DNA of 64,000 bases from Flavobacterium sp. (GCA_030153045.1 JASLID010000010.1:1-64000); one strand, 5' to 3'; counted from the first letter of the stretch, positions 43,974 to 51,281 are shown. Notes: generated from the sequence alone by a model not told the origin. Program-made: numbers and translations.

Positions 43974-44097
43974 TTTATAATTTATTTCTTGGTTTAACGA
44001 ACGAAAGTAATTATTTTTTAACATCAAAACAATTTTTTGTGAATTTTAACATCTTTATTATTGAAGAATTCTCAAAGAAGAATTAATTAAAATAGTA

Positions 44098-44105
44098 TAA
44101 ATTTG
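44098..44105 (+). promoter_or_regulatory. -7 box of ribF
   Basis: TAAATTTG fits TAnnTTTG. A longer ribF frame would start with the TTG inside this box, which argues for the GTG at 44127. Confidence 0.5.
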
Positions 44106-44126
44106 CGTTTTAAAACAAGTTTCTTT

Positions 44127-45053
44127 GTGAAAGTATTCAATTCAATTTTAGATTTTTCCTGCAAAAGAAAAACTGTGGTAACACTAGGCACTTTTGATGG
44201 TGTTCATTTAGGTCATCAAAAAATCATTAATCGCATTTTAAACAGTTCAAAAAACGAAGACCTTGAAAGCGTTGTCTTAACTTTTGCACAACACCCCAGA
44301 ACCGTTATTCAATCAGAAAGCAACATAAAATTACTGAACACAAACGACGAGAAGGTTAAACTTCTTGAAAAAAGCGGAATCGATAATTTGGTGTTTTTAG
44401 ATTTTAACTCGAAGTTTTCGGAATTATCTGGTGAGGAATTTGTAAAATCCATTTTAGTCGACACCTTACACATTCAGAAAATAATTATTGGCTATGACCA
44501 TCGTTTTGGAAAAAATCGCTCTTCTGACATTCATGATTTAATTTATTTTGGAAAAAAATACCATTTCGATGTCGAACAAATTTCAGCAGAAGAAATAAAC
44601 GAAATCACGGTTAGTTCTACCAAAACAAGAAATGCAATACTTAATGGCGACATCAAACTCGCCAATCAATATTTAGGGTACACTTATTTTTTTTCTGGAA
44701 AAGTAGTCAAAGGAAAACAACTTGGAAGAACCATTGGTTTTCCAACAGCAAATATTGAAATTGAAAATCCTCAGAAAATTATTCCAAAAAACGGCGTCTA
44801 TATAGTTGAAGGGACTTGGAATAATATCACCCACAAAGGGATGATGAATATTGGCACCAGACCTACTATTGACGGAAAAAATTTATCTATAGAAGTTCAT
44901 TTTTTAGACGTAAATGAAGATTTATACGACTTAAACATTACGATATCTGTATTTGATTTTATTAGAGAGGAAATAAAATTTAATTCCTTTGAAGATTTAA
45001 AACAGCAACTTCACGAAGACAAAACCACCGCCACTGCTTATTTTTTAAGATAG
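44127..45053 (+). CDS. ribF: Bifunctional riboflavin kinase / FAD synthetase
   Basis: This 308-residue enzyme phosphorylates riboflavin to FMN and adenylates it to FAD. I choose the GTG at 44127 (MKVFNSILDF), which matches the usual N-terminus of relatives, and reject a TTG lying in the -7 box. The N-terminal nucleotidyltransferase domain carries VTLGTFDGVHLGHQK (the HxGH-like motif) and IIGYDHRFGKNRS. VSSTKTRNAILNGDI has the TRxR-like segment. The C-terminal flavokinase domain begins near YTYFFSGKVVKGKQLGRTIGFPTANIE and includes GVYIVEG and MNIGTRPTIDG. No riboswitch is visible upstream. Confidence 0.93.
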   Translation: MKVFNSILDFSCKRKTVVTLGTFDGVHLGHQKIINRILNSSKNEDLESVVLTFAQHPRTVIQSESNIKLLNTNDEKVKLLEKSGIDNLVFLDFNSKFSELSGEEFVKSILVDTLHIQKIIIGYDHRFGKNRSSDIHDLIYFGKKYHFDVEQISAEEINEITVSSTKTRNAILNGDIKLANQYLGYTYFFSGKVVKGKQLGRTIGFPTANIEIENPQKIIPKNGVYIVEGTWNNITHKGMMNIGTRPTIDGKNLSIEVHFLDVNEDLYDLNITISVFDFIREEIKFNSFEDLKQQLHEDKTTATAYFLR

Positions 45054-45174
45054 TTTATTAATTATCAGTATAATATTTGTTAAATCATTATAAAATAAAT
45101 AATTATTTTATTAAATTTGACTTACCTACTTGCTTGGCAAACTTCAATTCATTGTCTAATTAAAATTATAAGTT

Positions 45175-45618
45175 ATGAATATTTCTAAGGAACTCAATAA
45201 TGGAATTTTAATTTTTGTAAGTATCGGAATCTACTTCCTTACAATGGAATTGTTGGGATTATCAGATATTTTTATTCTGAGATTGCTTAATATTTTTATT
45301 GTGGTCTATTTTTTAAATAAGACCATAAAATCAAACTATAAGGAAGGAAAAACCGAATATCTAGAAAATTTAATTTCCGGCACACTAACCTCACTTATTG
45401 GAGTAGCGCTCAGCGTTGCAGCCTTGTTAGCCTATATTTCAATGAAAGGTGGAGACGCTTATTTAGCAAAACTTTCGGAAAACTTTTTATTCGGTGGTGG
45501 CGAGCCATCCATGTATCAATACTGCATAGGATTATTATTTGAAGGTACTGCTTCATCTATAATTATCACCTTTACCTTGATGCAATATTGGAAAGACACA
45601 CGTGTAAAAAACTTTTAA
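45175..45618 (+). CDS. Small four-helix membrane protein (DUF4199-like)
   Basis: This 147-residue inner-membrane protein has about four hydrophobic segments: GILIFVSIGIYFLTMELLG, FILRLLNIFIVVYFLN, LISGTLTSLIGVALSVAAL and QYCIGLLFEGTASSIIITFT. It has a lysine-rich inter-helix loop (NKTIKSNYKEGKTEY) and a cytoplasmic tail QYWKDTRVKNF. The layout resembles DUF4199 proteins common in Bacteroidetes, but I am not certain of the family. Function unknown. It stands alone between ribF and bioB, with a -7-like box TAAATTTG (45112-45119) upstream and a good terminator downstream. Confidence 0.75.
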   Translation: MNISKELNNGILIFVSIGIYFLTMELLGLSDIFILRLLNIFIVVYFLNKTIKSNYKEGKTEYLENLISGTLTSLIGVALSVAALLAYISMKGGDAYLAKLSENFLFGGGEPSMYQYCIGLLFEGTASSIIITFTLMQYWKDTRVKNF

Positions 45619-45637
45619 AAAAGCAACTTATCATATA

Positions 45638-45677
45638 AATGTTCTTAGTAGAAAACCTTCTATTAAGAACATTTTTT
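45638..45677 (+). terminator. Terminator of the 45175 gene
   Basis: AAATGTTCTTAGTAGAA / TTCTATTAAGAACATTT hairpin with a 4-base loop and T-run. Confidence 0.85.
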
Positions 45678-45719
45678 AGTTAAAAGACACTTCGTTACTA
45701 AAATTTGAATCGAAATCCT

Positions 45720-45727
45720 TATTTTTG
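45720..45727 (+). promoter_or_regulatory. -7 box of bioB
   Basis: TATTTTTG fits TAnnTTTG and lies 21 bases before the bioB ATG. Confidence 0.5.
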
Positions 45728-45748
45728 ATGCCATATTAAGATACAACT

Positions 45749-46831
45749 ATGAGTATTACGAGAAACAACTGGACAAAAGAAGAGATTATAGCCATATACA
45801 ACAAGCCTATAATGGACTTGTTATTTGAAGCAGCAACAATTCACAGGGTAAATCACGACCCTAATGTAGTACAAGTATCCACTTTACTTTCTATAAAAAC
45901 AGGTGGGTGTCCTGAAGACTGTGGCTATTGCCCACAAGCAGCAAGATACCACACTGACATTGAAGGCAACGATTTAATGAGCGTACAACAAGTAAAAGCC
46001 CAAGCTTTAAGAGCAAAATCATCAGGATCTTCAAGAGTTTGTATGGGTGCGGCTTGGCGAAATGTTAAAGACGGACCAGAATTTGATCAAGTTTTAGAAA
46101 TGGTAAGAACCATTAACAAACTAGATATGGAAGTTTGTTGCACATTAGGCATGATTACCGAAAACCAAGCTCATCGTTTAGCAGAAGCAGGCCTGTATGC
46201 TTACAATCATAACTTAGACACTTCGGAAGAATATTATAAAGAAGTCATTTCAACACGTGGTTTTGAAGATAGATTACAAACCATAGATAATGTTCGTAAA
46301 ACAAATGTTACTGTTTGTAGTGGCGGAATTATAGGTATGGGCGAAAGTGTTGAAGACAGAGCCGGAATGCTCGTTGCTCTTTCTACTTTGAGTCCACAAC
46401 CCGAATCAGTGCCAATCAATGCATTAGTTGCTGTTGAAGGAACTCCGATGGAAGAAGAAAAACCAGTTGAAATATGGGAAATGATTAGAATGGTTGCCAC
46501 AACCAGAATTGTCATGCCCGAAACACAAGTTCGTCTTTCAGCAGGAAGGATGAACATGAACAGAGAAGGTCAGGCTATGTGCTTTTTCGCTGGTGCAAAT
46601 TCAATTTTTGCTGGCGACAAATTACTTACAACACCTAATCCTGATGTAAATGAAGACATGAAAATGTTTGAAATGCTAGGATTACAACCTCAAAAACCAT
46701 TTACAAAAGTTTCGCAACCAACAACAGTTGAAGCTAAGGATTCTCAATACCAATCTTTAGGAGAAAAACCAAAATGGTCAAGACCGGGACACACCATCGA
46801 AAGAAATCTTGAATCTTCAGGAAAGAAATAA
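45749..46831 (+). CDS. bioB: Biotin synthase
   Basis: This radical-SAM enzyme of 360 residues inserts sulfur into dethiobiotin, the last step of biotin synthesis. The SAM 4Fe-4S cluster motif is C54-x3-C58-x2-C61 in TGGCPEDCGYCPQ. The second (2Fe-2S) cluster ligands and substrate residues lie in SRVCMGAAWR, MEVCCTLG and TVCSGGIIGMGE, with the arginine in VRLSAGRMNM. Everything expected of an active BioB is present. It stands alone; bioA, bioD and bioF are not in this window. I see no BirA-type operator. Confidence 0.95.
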   Translation: MSITRNNWTKEEIIAIYNKPIMDLLFEAATIHRVNHDPNVVQVSTLLSIKTGGCPEDCGYCPQAARYHTDIEGNDLMSVQQVKAQALRAKSSGSSRVCMGAAWRNVKDGPEFDQVLEMVRTINKLDMEVCCTLGMITENQAHRLAEAGLYAYNHNLDTSEEYYKEVISTRGFEDRLQTIDNVRKTNVTVCSGGIIGMGESVEDRAGMLVALSTLSPQPESVPINALVAVEGTPMEEEKPVEIWEMIRMVATTRIVMPETQVRLSAGRMNMNREGQAMCFFAGANSIFAGDKLLTTPNPDVNEDMKMFEMLGLQPQKPFTKVSQPTTVEAKDSQYQSLGEKPKWSRPGHTIERNLESSGKK

Positions 46832-46854
46832 AATATTGAAGGAGTTATATTAAT

Positions 46855-46887
46855 AAAAAAATCCAGCTGTTTAGCTGGATTTTTTTA
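46855..46887. terminator. Bidirectional terminator after bioB
   Basis: AAAAAATCCAGCT / AGCTGGATTTTTT hairpin with a 4-base loop, serving bioB and the convergent small gene. Confidence 0.88.
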
Positions 46888-46893
46888 TTAATA

Positions 46894-47112
46894 TTATTTA
46901 GAGTAGAAACCCTTGAGTTTATTACTATATATGTATGCACCATACACTATTGCTATAATTAACAATATCATTATACCTCCATCAATAGGTAATCCTGGTG
47001 GTGGTGGTGGTGTTGGAGGTGGCGGACCGCCTCCTGGAGGTGCCGAATAAGAAGCAATGGAAACCAATGTGCTTATCAAGGCTAAATTAATATTTTTTGG
47101 AGCAATTTTCAT
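46894..47112 (-). CDS. Small exported protein with proline-rich linker and GLPIDGG-transmembrane tail
   Basis: This 72-residue protein has three parts. A signal peptide-like N-terminus (MKIAPKNINLALISTLVSIASYS) is followed by a glycine/proline-rich linker (PPGGGPPPPTPPPPP). A tail begins GLPIDGG and is followed by one hydrophobic segment (IMILLIIAIVYGAYIYS) and a basic end (NKLKGFYSK). Small proteins with this G-L-P-I-D-G-G-helix-basic tail are numerous in Bacteroidetes, and the layout recalls C-terminal sorting tails such as those of exosortase or sortase targets. Whether the tail is cleaved is unknown. It is convergent with bioB and has no operon partner. Low complexity limits confidence in any function, but the composition argues it is a real gene. 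Confidence 0.65.
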   Translation of the reverse strand: MKIAPKNINLALISTLVSIASYSAPPGGGPPPPTPPPPPGLPIDGGIMILLIIAIVYGAYIYSNKLKGFYSK

Positions 47113-47394
47113 AGGGCGTAAAAATATAAAAAAAATCTTTTTAACAAAACTTTTACAAAACTATTTTATAAAATTCTATAAATCAGCTTTCACTACAATA
47201 TTAGTAGAAAAAATCGACACAACAAATTTATTTTAAAAAAAAGACATAAAAGATGTTTATTTAAATTATTTCTTAACTTAAACAGACAAACTCTAAAATT
47301 TTAAACGATTAGACGATAAAATAAAGTAGAAATTATCTAATTTAAAAACAACAAAACAGAATTCCAAAATCTTCCAAGCACTATAAAACTTGCA
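47113..47394. other. AT-rich intergenic region before the STAS-GHKL module
   Basis: I see no gene or hairpin in this stretch. It is markedly richer in A and T than the flanking housekeeping genes, and it contains the leader of the small convergent gene to its left. Confidence 0.5.
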
Positions 47395-47574
47395 ATGAAA
47401 AATTCAACTAATGAAAAAGATACCATACTGGAGATTTTTATAGCAAACTTAATTCACAACAGAAGTACTTTTGATGAATTATTTAGATTATCTCGATTTG
47501 GATATCTAACTATAGACATTACTACCCAATTTTCTATTACACATAAAGATTATTCCAGATATCGAAAACAATAA
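47395..47574 (+). CDS. Short hypothetical gene upstream of the STAS-GHKL ATPase
   Basis: This 59-residue reading frame runs from an ATG to TAA and has ordinary protein-like composition (MKNSTNEKDTILEIFIANLI, HNRSTFDELF, ending YSRYRKQ). It is charged, without a signal peptide or cysteines. It lies 42 bases before the ATPase gene on the same strand, but a -7 box (TATATTTG, 47592-47599) stands between them. It may be an additional small component of the module or a remnant. I recognise no family. Confidence 0.4.
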   Translation: MKNSTNEKDTILEIFIANLIHNRSTFDELFRLSRFGYLTIDITTQFSITHKDYSRYRKQ

Positions 47575-47591
47575 ACTAAAATAAAGTTTTA

Positions 47592-47599
47592 TATATTTG
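47592..47599 (+). promoter_or_regulatory. -7 box of the STAS-GHKL ATPase gene
   Basis: TATATTTG fits TAnnTTTG, 17 bases before the ATG at 47617. No -33 element is clear. Confidence 0.4.
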
Positions 47600-47616
47600 A
47601 CTTGAAACAAATTTAA

Positions 47617-48514
47617 ATGAAAGAATTAAAACTTATTATTCCGAATACTAACGAAAGATTTTCTTGGATTAATTTTATAAGAAATGCTAAAAATCTCGAC
47701 TACGCTCAAATAGATAAGGTTATATTGGATTTTAATAAATGTAGCTTCTTAAACACGGGAAGCCTTACTATGCTTGCGTGTTTAATAGAAGAAATTCATA
47801 AGCGAAAAAGCGTGATTTTTTCATATATTAATGGAACTAGAGATCTAAACACTCATTTGGATAATATTAGATTTAAAGAATATTGGAATGATGGATTTGA
47901 CAGAGATGCGTACACAAATTCTAAAAATATTACAACCTTATGTTTATGGCATATATCTAGTAATATGATTGAGACCTATGGTCAGCAAGCCCAGCTATTT
48001 TATAAAAGACAATTTTTCCAACATTTAGATTTACAGCCATTTTCTTCAACTTTAGTTGAAATATTTAATAATGTATTTAATCATTCGAAGTCCATAGTTG
48101 ATGGTTATGTTCTTACGCAGTATTTTCCGAACATGCACAGAATGTCTTTTTTCAGTTTGTGATTTTGGAGAAGGAATACCAACTTCTATCAATAATTACA
48201 GAAAGAGCCAGAATAATGAACCTTATTCTCCAGATAGTTATACAATTCAAAAATCATTAGAAGCAGGTGTCTCTTCCAAATCAATACCTCAAAATGCAGG
48301 CTTAGGATTAAGGAATGTTTTAGATTTTTCTGAGAATACTAATGGAGATATATCAATTTTCTCAAACAACGGGAGCTACATAAAGAAAAGCGGTGAAAAT
48401 CCTATATTAAAAGAGTTAAGATTTCCCTTTGAAGGCACACTAATTACGCTTGATATTGACACACGTTGTTTTGAAAATTTTGACGATGACGATAAAATTT
48501 ATGATTTTAATTAG
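47617..48514 (+). pseudogene. STAS-GHKL (HATPase_c) protein, broken by a +1 frameshift in a T6 run
   Basis: Two overlapping frames together encode one protein of about 298 residues. The first runs from the ATG at 47617 to a TGA at 48160-48162; the second continues to 48514. The N-terminal ~90 residues look like a STAS-type domain (KVILDFNKCSFLNTGSLTML). The GHKL N-box LVEIFNNVFNHS is in the first frame, while the G1 box VCDFGEGIP and G2 box AGLGLRNV are in the second. Removing one T from the run at 48147-48152 joins them as MSFSVCDFGEG. So this is a histidine-kinase-like ATPase without a phosphoacceptor domain, as in anti-sigma kinases. The DUF4325 gene follows 33 bases later. The break may be sequencing error, decay, or slippage. 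Confidence 0.8.
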
Positions 48515-48543
48515 TTTTTATGAATAATAATTATTTACTTTTG
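48515..48543 (+). promoter_or_regulatory. Promoter of the DUF4325 gene, placed for leaderless transcription
   Basis: TTTT (48515-48518), 17 bases, TACTTTTG (48536-48543). Only four bases separate the box from the ATG at 48548, so the RNA would start at or next to the A of the start codon. Confidence 0.55.
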
Positions 48544-48547
48544 CTTT

Positions 48548-48844
48548 ATGAGAACTTACACAGACGTTGATTTACAATCTATTACGGCAGATACATCAAG
48601 TAACTATGATGGAGATGTTTTATACAATTTCTTAATTAAGAATGCTGTTAGTGGTCAAGTTGTAATAAACATTCATGGAAGTTTTATTTTATCTACTTCT
48701 TTTTTAAATTCTTCTTTTGGAAGATATATAAATGATTATGGAATAGAATTATTTAAAAACAATATTAAAATTAAAACTAATGCCAATACTTTTAGCAAAT
48801 TAAAGGATTATATAAGTATATACTCACAATTATACGCTTGCTAA
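48548..48844 (+). CDS. STAS-like DUF4325 protein
   Basis: This 98-residue protein matches the STAS-like DUF4325 pattern: NFLIKNAVSGQVVINIHG (beta-alpha start), FILSTSFLNSSFGRYINDYG (the serine-rich SSF-L motif at the place where anti-sigma antagonists carry the phosphorylated serine), and FKNNIKIKTN. The GHKL ATPase gene lies just upstream. The pair resembles anti-sigma kinase and antagonist modules such as SpoIIAB/SpoIIAA, but no sigma factor is nearby. A role as a partner or substrate of the ATPase is inference. It has its own promoter box, seemingly leaderless, and a strong terminator. Confidence 0.75.
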   Translation: MRTYTDVDLQSITADTSSNYDGDVLYNFLIKNAVSGQVVINIHGSFILSTSFLNSSFGRYINDYGIELFKNNIKIKTNANTFSKLKDYISIYSQLYAC

Positions 48845-48859
48845 AGATTTGTTGTAGTA

Positions 48860-48898
48860 AAAAGAAAAGGCCATCATATATGATGGCCTTTTCTTTTT
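48860..48898 (+). terminator. Terminator of the DUF4325 gene
   Basis: AAAAGGCCATCA / TGATGGCCTTTT hairpin with a TATA loop and T-rich tail. Confidence 0.9.
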
Positions 48899-49004
48899 AC
48901 AAGATAATTATATTTATTTTAATCATAATTCGCCCCCTCATTTGTCCCCTAAAAACAAGAAAGTCTTACAAACGCAATGTTTATAAGGCTTCTCGATCCG
49001 ATAG

Positions 49005-49023
49005 CGCGGATTTGCAATCCGTG
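49005..49023. repeat. REP-like palindrome next to a tRNA gene
   Basis: CGGATT (49007-49012), TGC, AATCCG (49016-49021), extendable by a C-G pair. From memory this sequence (CGCGGATTTGCAATCCGTG with a preceding GATCCGATAG) is a widespread interspersed repeat in Bacteroidetes, of the kind mobilised by REP-associated transposases. Only one copy is in this window. Confidence 0.55.
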
Positions 49024-49058
49024 TCCATAAATAAACTATTTCTTAACTCATCCCAATA

Positions 49059-49092
49059 AAAAAGCCTTTCAATTACTTGAAAGGCTTTACTA
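49059..49092 (-). terminator. Terminator of the CAU tRNA
   Basis: AAAGCCTTTCAA / TTGAAAGGCTTT hairpin with a 4-base loop; a T-run follows on the minus strand. Confidence 0.8.
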
Positions 49093-49100
49093 AACTAATG

Positions 49101-49174
49101 TGGTCCCACCTGGGCTCGAACCAGGGACCACCTGATTATGAGTCAGGTGCTCTAACCAGCTGAGCTATAGGACC
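49101..49174 (-). tRNA. tRNA with anticodon CAU (elongator Met or Ile2)
   Basis: Minus-strand cloverleaf of 74 bases. The acceptor GGTCCTA pairs with TGGGACC, the D arm is GCTC/GAGC, the anticodon arm is CCTGA-CTCATAA-TCAGG, and the T arm is CCTGG-TTCGAGC-CCAGG. The discriminator is A and CCA is not encoded. The first base pair G1-C72 rules out an initiator tRNA. Elongator methionine and lysidine-modified Ile2 share this anticodon and cannot be separated by eye. Confidence 0.92.
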
Positions 49175-49219
49175 GGTTTAGAGAGTGCAATATTACTATA
49201 TATTTTACTATTCTCAAAA

Positions 49220-49624
49220 TTAATCTTGTATTTCTTGACACAATTCGATCAAGACACCATTTGTGCCTTTGGGATGCAAAAAGGCAACTAATTTATTATC
49301 AGCTCCTTTTTTAGGAATTTCATTCAAAACCACAAATCCTTCTTTTTGCAAACGAGCAATTTCTGAAACAATATCGGCCACATCAAAAGCAATATGATGA
49401 ATCCCTTCACCTTTTTTCTCAATAAACTTAGCAATAGGACTTTCGGGATTTGTTGCTTCAAGTAATTCTATTTTGTTGGGCCCATTCATGAAAAACGAGG
49501 TTTTTACGCCTTCACTTTCTACCTCTTCTTGTTTGTAGGCTGGAGCGCCAAACAATTTTTCAAAAAGCAAATTAGACACTTCTAAATCCTTAACAGCAAT
49601 TCCTATATGTTCTATTTTTCTCAT
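49220..49624 (-). CDS. mce: Methylmalonyl-CoA epimerase
   Basis: This VOC-fold metalloenzyme of 134 residues interconverts the (R) and (S) forms of methylmalonyl-CoA in propionate/succinate metabolism. The metal ligands fit: histidine in MRKIEHIGIAV, glutamate in FFMNGPNKIELLE, histidines in GIHHIAFDV and the final glutamate in NGVLIELCQE. Length is normal. The general VOC (glyoxalase) alternative is less likely because GEGIHHIAFDV and HPKGTNGVLIEL are typical epimerase segments. The mutase genes are not nearby. It is divergent from rbfA, with a shared intergenic region of 61 bases. Confidence 0.9.
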   Translation of the reverse strand: MRKIEHIGIAVKDLEVSNLLFEKLFGAPAYKQEEVESEGVKTSFFMNGPNKIELLEATNPESPIAKFIEKKGEGIHHIAFDVADIVSEIARLQKEGFVVLNEIPKKGADNKLVAFLHPKGTNGVLIELCQEIQD

Positions 49625-49642
49625 TCCATCTTAATATTTACA

Positions 49643-49650
49643 CAAAGATA
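49643..49650 (-). promoter_or_regulatory. -7 box of mce
   Basis: Minus-strand TATCTTTG fits TAnnTTTG and lies 18 bases before the mce ATG. Confidence 0.5.
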
Positions 49651-49673
49651 AATACTTTAAAATTTAAAAATCG

Positions 49674-49681
49674 TATTTTTG
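49674..49681 (+). promoter_or_regulatory. -7 box of rbfA, placed for leaderless transcription
   Basis: TATTTTTG fits TAnnTTTG. Only the four bases CACT separate it from the ATG at 49686, so transcription should begin at or next to the start codon. A -33 element is poor. Confidence 0.6.
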
Positions 49682-49685
49682 CACT

Positions 49686-50078
49686 ATGGAAACGAATAGA
49701 CAGAAAAAAATAGGTGGTGTGCTACAAAAAGACTTGGTAGATATTTTACAAGGAGAAATCCGTAAAAACGGAATTACCAATCTTGTAATTTCAGTATCTA
49801 AAGTTAGTGTAACGACTGATTTAGGTGTGGCTAGAGTTTATTTGAGTGTTTTTCCGCAGGACAAAGCGCCAGAAATTTTGGAAGCAGTAAAGTCTAACAC
49901 TGCTCTAATCAAGCACGATTTATCGCAACGTGTTAAATTACAATTGCGTAAAGTACCCAACTTGTCTTTTTATATTGATGACAGTTTAGATTATATCGAA
50001 AAAATTGACAATGCACTTGCCGGTAAAGAGAATCCAATAGAAAATAGAGATTTACTGGAACGTAGAAAAAAATTCTAA
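49686..50078 (+). CDS. rbfA: Ribosome-binding factor A
   Basis: RbfA binds the 30S subunit during maturation of 16S rRNA and is needed for efficient 5' processing and cold growth. The 130-residue protein has the KH-like fold: GVLQKDLVDILQGEI, ITNLVISVSKVSVTTDLGVARVYLSVFPQ, HDLSQRVKLQLRKVPNLSFYIDDSLDY. These segments and the length agree with the family. The ATG follows a -7 box after only four bases, which suggests a leaderless message. A permease gene starts three bases after its stop codon. Confidence 0.93.
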   Translation: METNRQKKIGGVLQKDLVDILQGEIRKNGITNLVISVSKVSVTTDLGVARVYLSVFPQDKAPEILEAVKSNTALIKHDLSQRVKLQLRKVPNLSFYIDDSLDYIEKIDNALAGKENPIENRDLLERRKKF

Positions 50079-50081
50079 TCT

Positions 50082-51281
50082 TTGAATTTTTCGCTTTACA
50101 TAACCAAACGTTATCTCTTTAGTAAAAGCAGTAATAATGCTATTAATATTATTACTAAAATTGCCTCTGTTGGAGTTATTGTAGGCGCAATAGTATTATT
50201 TGTCTTCATGTCTATTTTTAGTGGATTAAGAGAATTTAGCTTGTCTTTTAGCAACGATTTTGATCCCGATTTAAAAATTACCCCAAAAACAGGAAAGTCT
50301 TTCTTCATTTCAGAAGAACAAAAACAGCAAATAAAAAACATTCCCGAACTTGCTTTTTACAGTAAAATTATTGAAGAAAAAGTGCTCTTCGCTTATAAAG
50401 GCAAAGAACAAGTTGCCGAAATAAAAGGGGTAGACAGTCAGTTCAGCTTAGTCAATAAAGTTGAAAAGAAAATATACCAAGGAGAATGGCTTTCGCCAAA
50501 AACCCCTCAAGTTGTCGTTGGAAATGGTATCTCTCAAAAGCTGTCACTAGGATTATTTGACATGAATAATGCTTTTGAAATATATGTTCCAAAACCGGGA
50601 AAAGGAGCCATTTCAAATCCCGAATCAGCTTTTAACAAATCCAACTTAGTTCCTATTGGAATTTACGCTGTCAATGACGAATTAGATTCTAAATATGTTT
50701 TTGCCGATTTAGAATTGACACAAGAATTATTAGAATTCAAACCCAATCAAATTACAGGAATCGAAATAAAACTAGATTCGTTAGCTAATGAAGTTGAAAC
50801 TGTTAAAACCCTAAATACTATTTTTAACAACAAAGTAATCATAAAAAACAGAGCGCAACTGAATGACAGTTTACATAAAATGCTCAATACCGAAAATACG
50901 GTACTGTATTTAATTTGCACTCTTGTCATTGTCCTCATTTTGTTCACTCTCGCTGGTGCAATAATCATGATGATTTTAGACAAGCAAGACAACCTAAAAA
51001 CTTTATTCAACTTAGGAACACCAATAAACGACATTAAAAAAATATTCTTATTTCAAGGCACCATATTAACTGTTATGGGTGGAATTTTTGGCGTTGCTTT
51101 AGGAATCATAATTATTCTAATTCAACAGCATTATAAAGTCATTATGATCACCGAATCCCTTGCCTATCCTGTTGTGTTTAGCTTTCAAAACATATTTATT
51201 GTTTTAACTACCATTTTTATCTTAGGCTTCCTTGCTTCATTAATTGCAAGCAGTCGTGTCAGTAAAAAATTATTAAATTAG
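50082..51281 (+). CDS. LolC/LolE-like ABC transporter permease (FtsX family)
   Basis: This 399-residue inner-membrane permease has four helices: ASVGVIVGAIVLFVFMSIFS near the N-terminus, a periplasmic domain of about 200 residues, then VLYLICTLVIVLILFTLAGAIIMMI, GTILTVMGGIFGVALGIIIIL and NIFIVLTTIFILGFLASLIAS. The start is a TTG, since no upstream ATG is available and the sequence MNFSLYITKRYLFSKS is the expected family N-terminus. It is translationally coupled to rbfA. Relatives are the permease of the lipoprotein-releasing (Lol) complex, but the ATPase gene is not here, so LolC/E is a family call rather than a proven role. Confidence 0.82.
   Translation: MNFSLYITKRYLFSKSSNNAINIITKIASVGVIVGAIVLFVFMSIFSGLREFSLSFSNDFDPDLKITPKTGKSFFISEEQKQQIKNIPELAFYSKIIEEKVLFAYKGKEQVAEIKGVDSQFSLVNKVEKKIYQGEWLSPKTPQVVVGNGISQKLSLGLFDMNNAFEIYVPKPGKGAISNPESAFNKSNLVPIGIYAVNDELDSKYVFADLELTQELLEFKPNQITGIEIKLDSLANEVETVKTLNTIFNNKVIIKNRAQLNDSLHKMLNTENTVLYLICTLVIVLILFTLAGAIIMMILDKQDNLKTLFNLGTPINDIKKIFLFQGTILTVMGGIFGVALGIIIILIQQHYKVIMITESLAYPVVFSFQNIFIVLTTIFILGFLASLIASSRVSKKLLN

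Noticed and set aside
46970..47040. GGT/GGC repeats as a possible CRISPR-like or microsatellite array
   Set aside because: These encode the proline-rich linker of the small exported protein; there are no spaced direct repeats.
48838..49059. A 73-residue frame after the DUF4325 gene
   Set aside because: It spans the DUF4325 terminator and the REP-like palindrome; its peptide (for example SDSADLQSV) is the translated repeat, not a gene.
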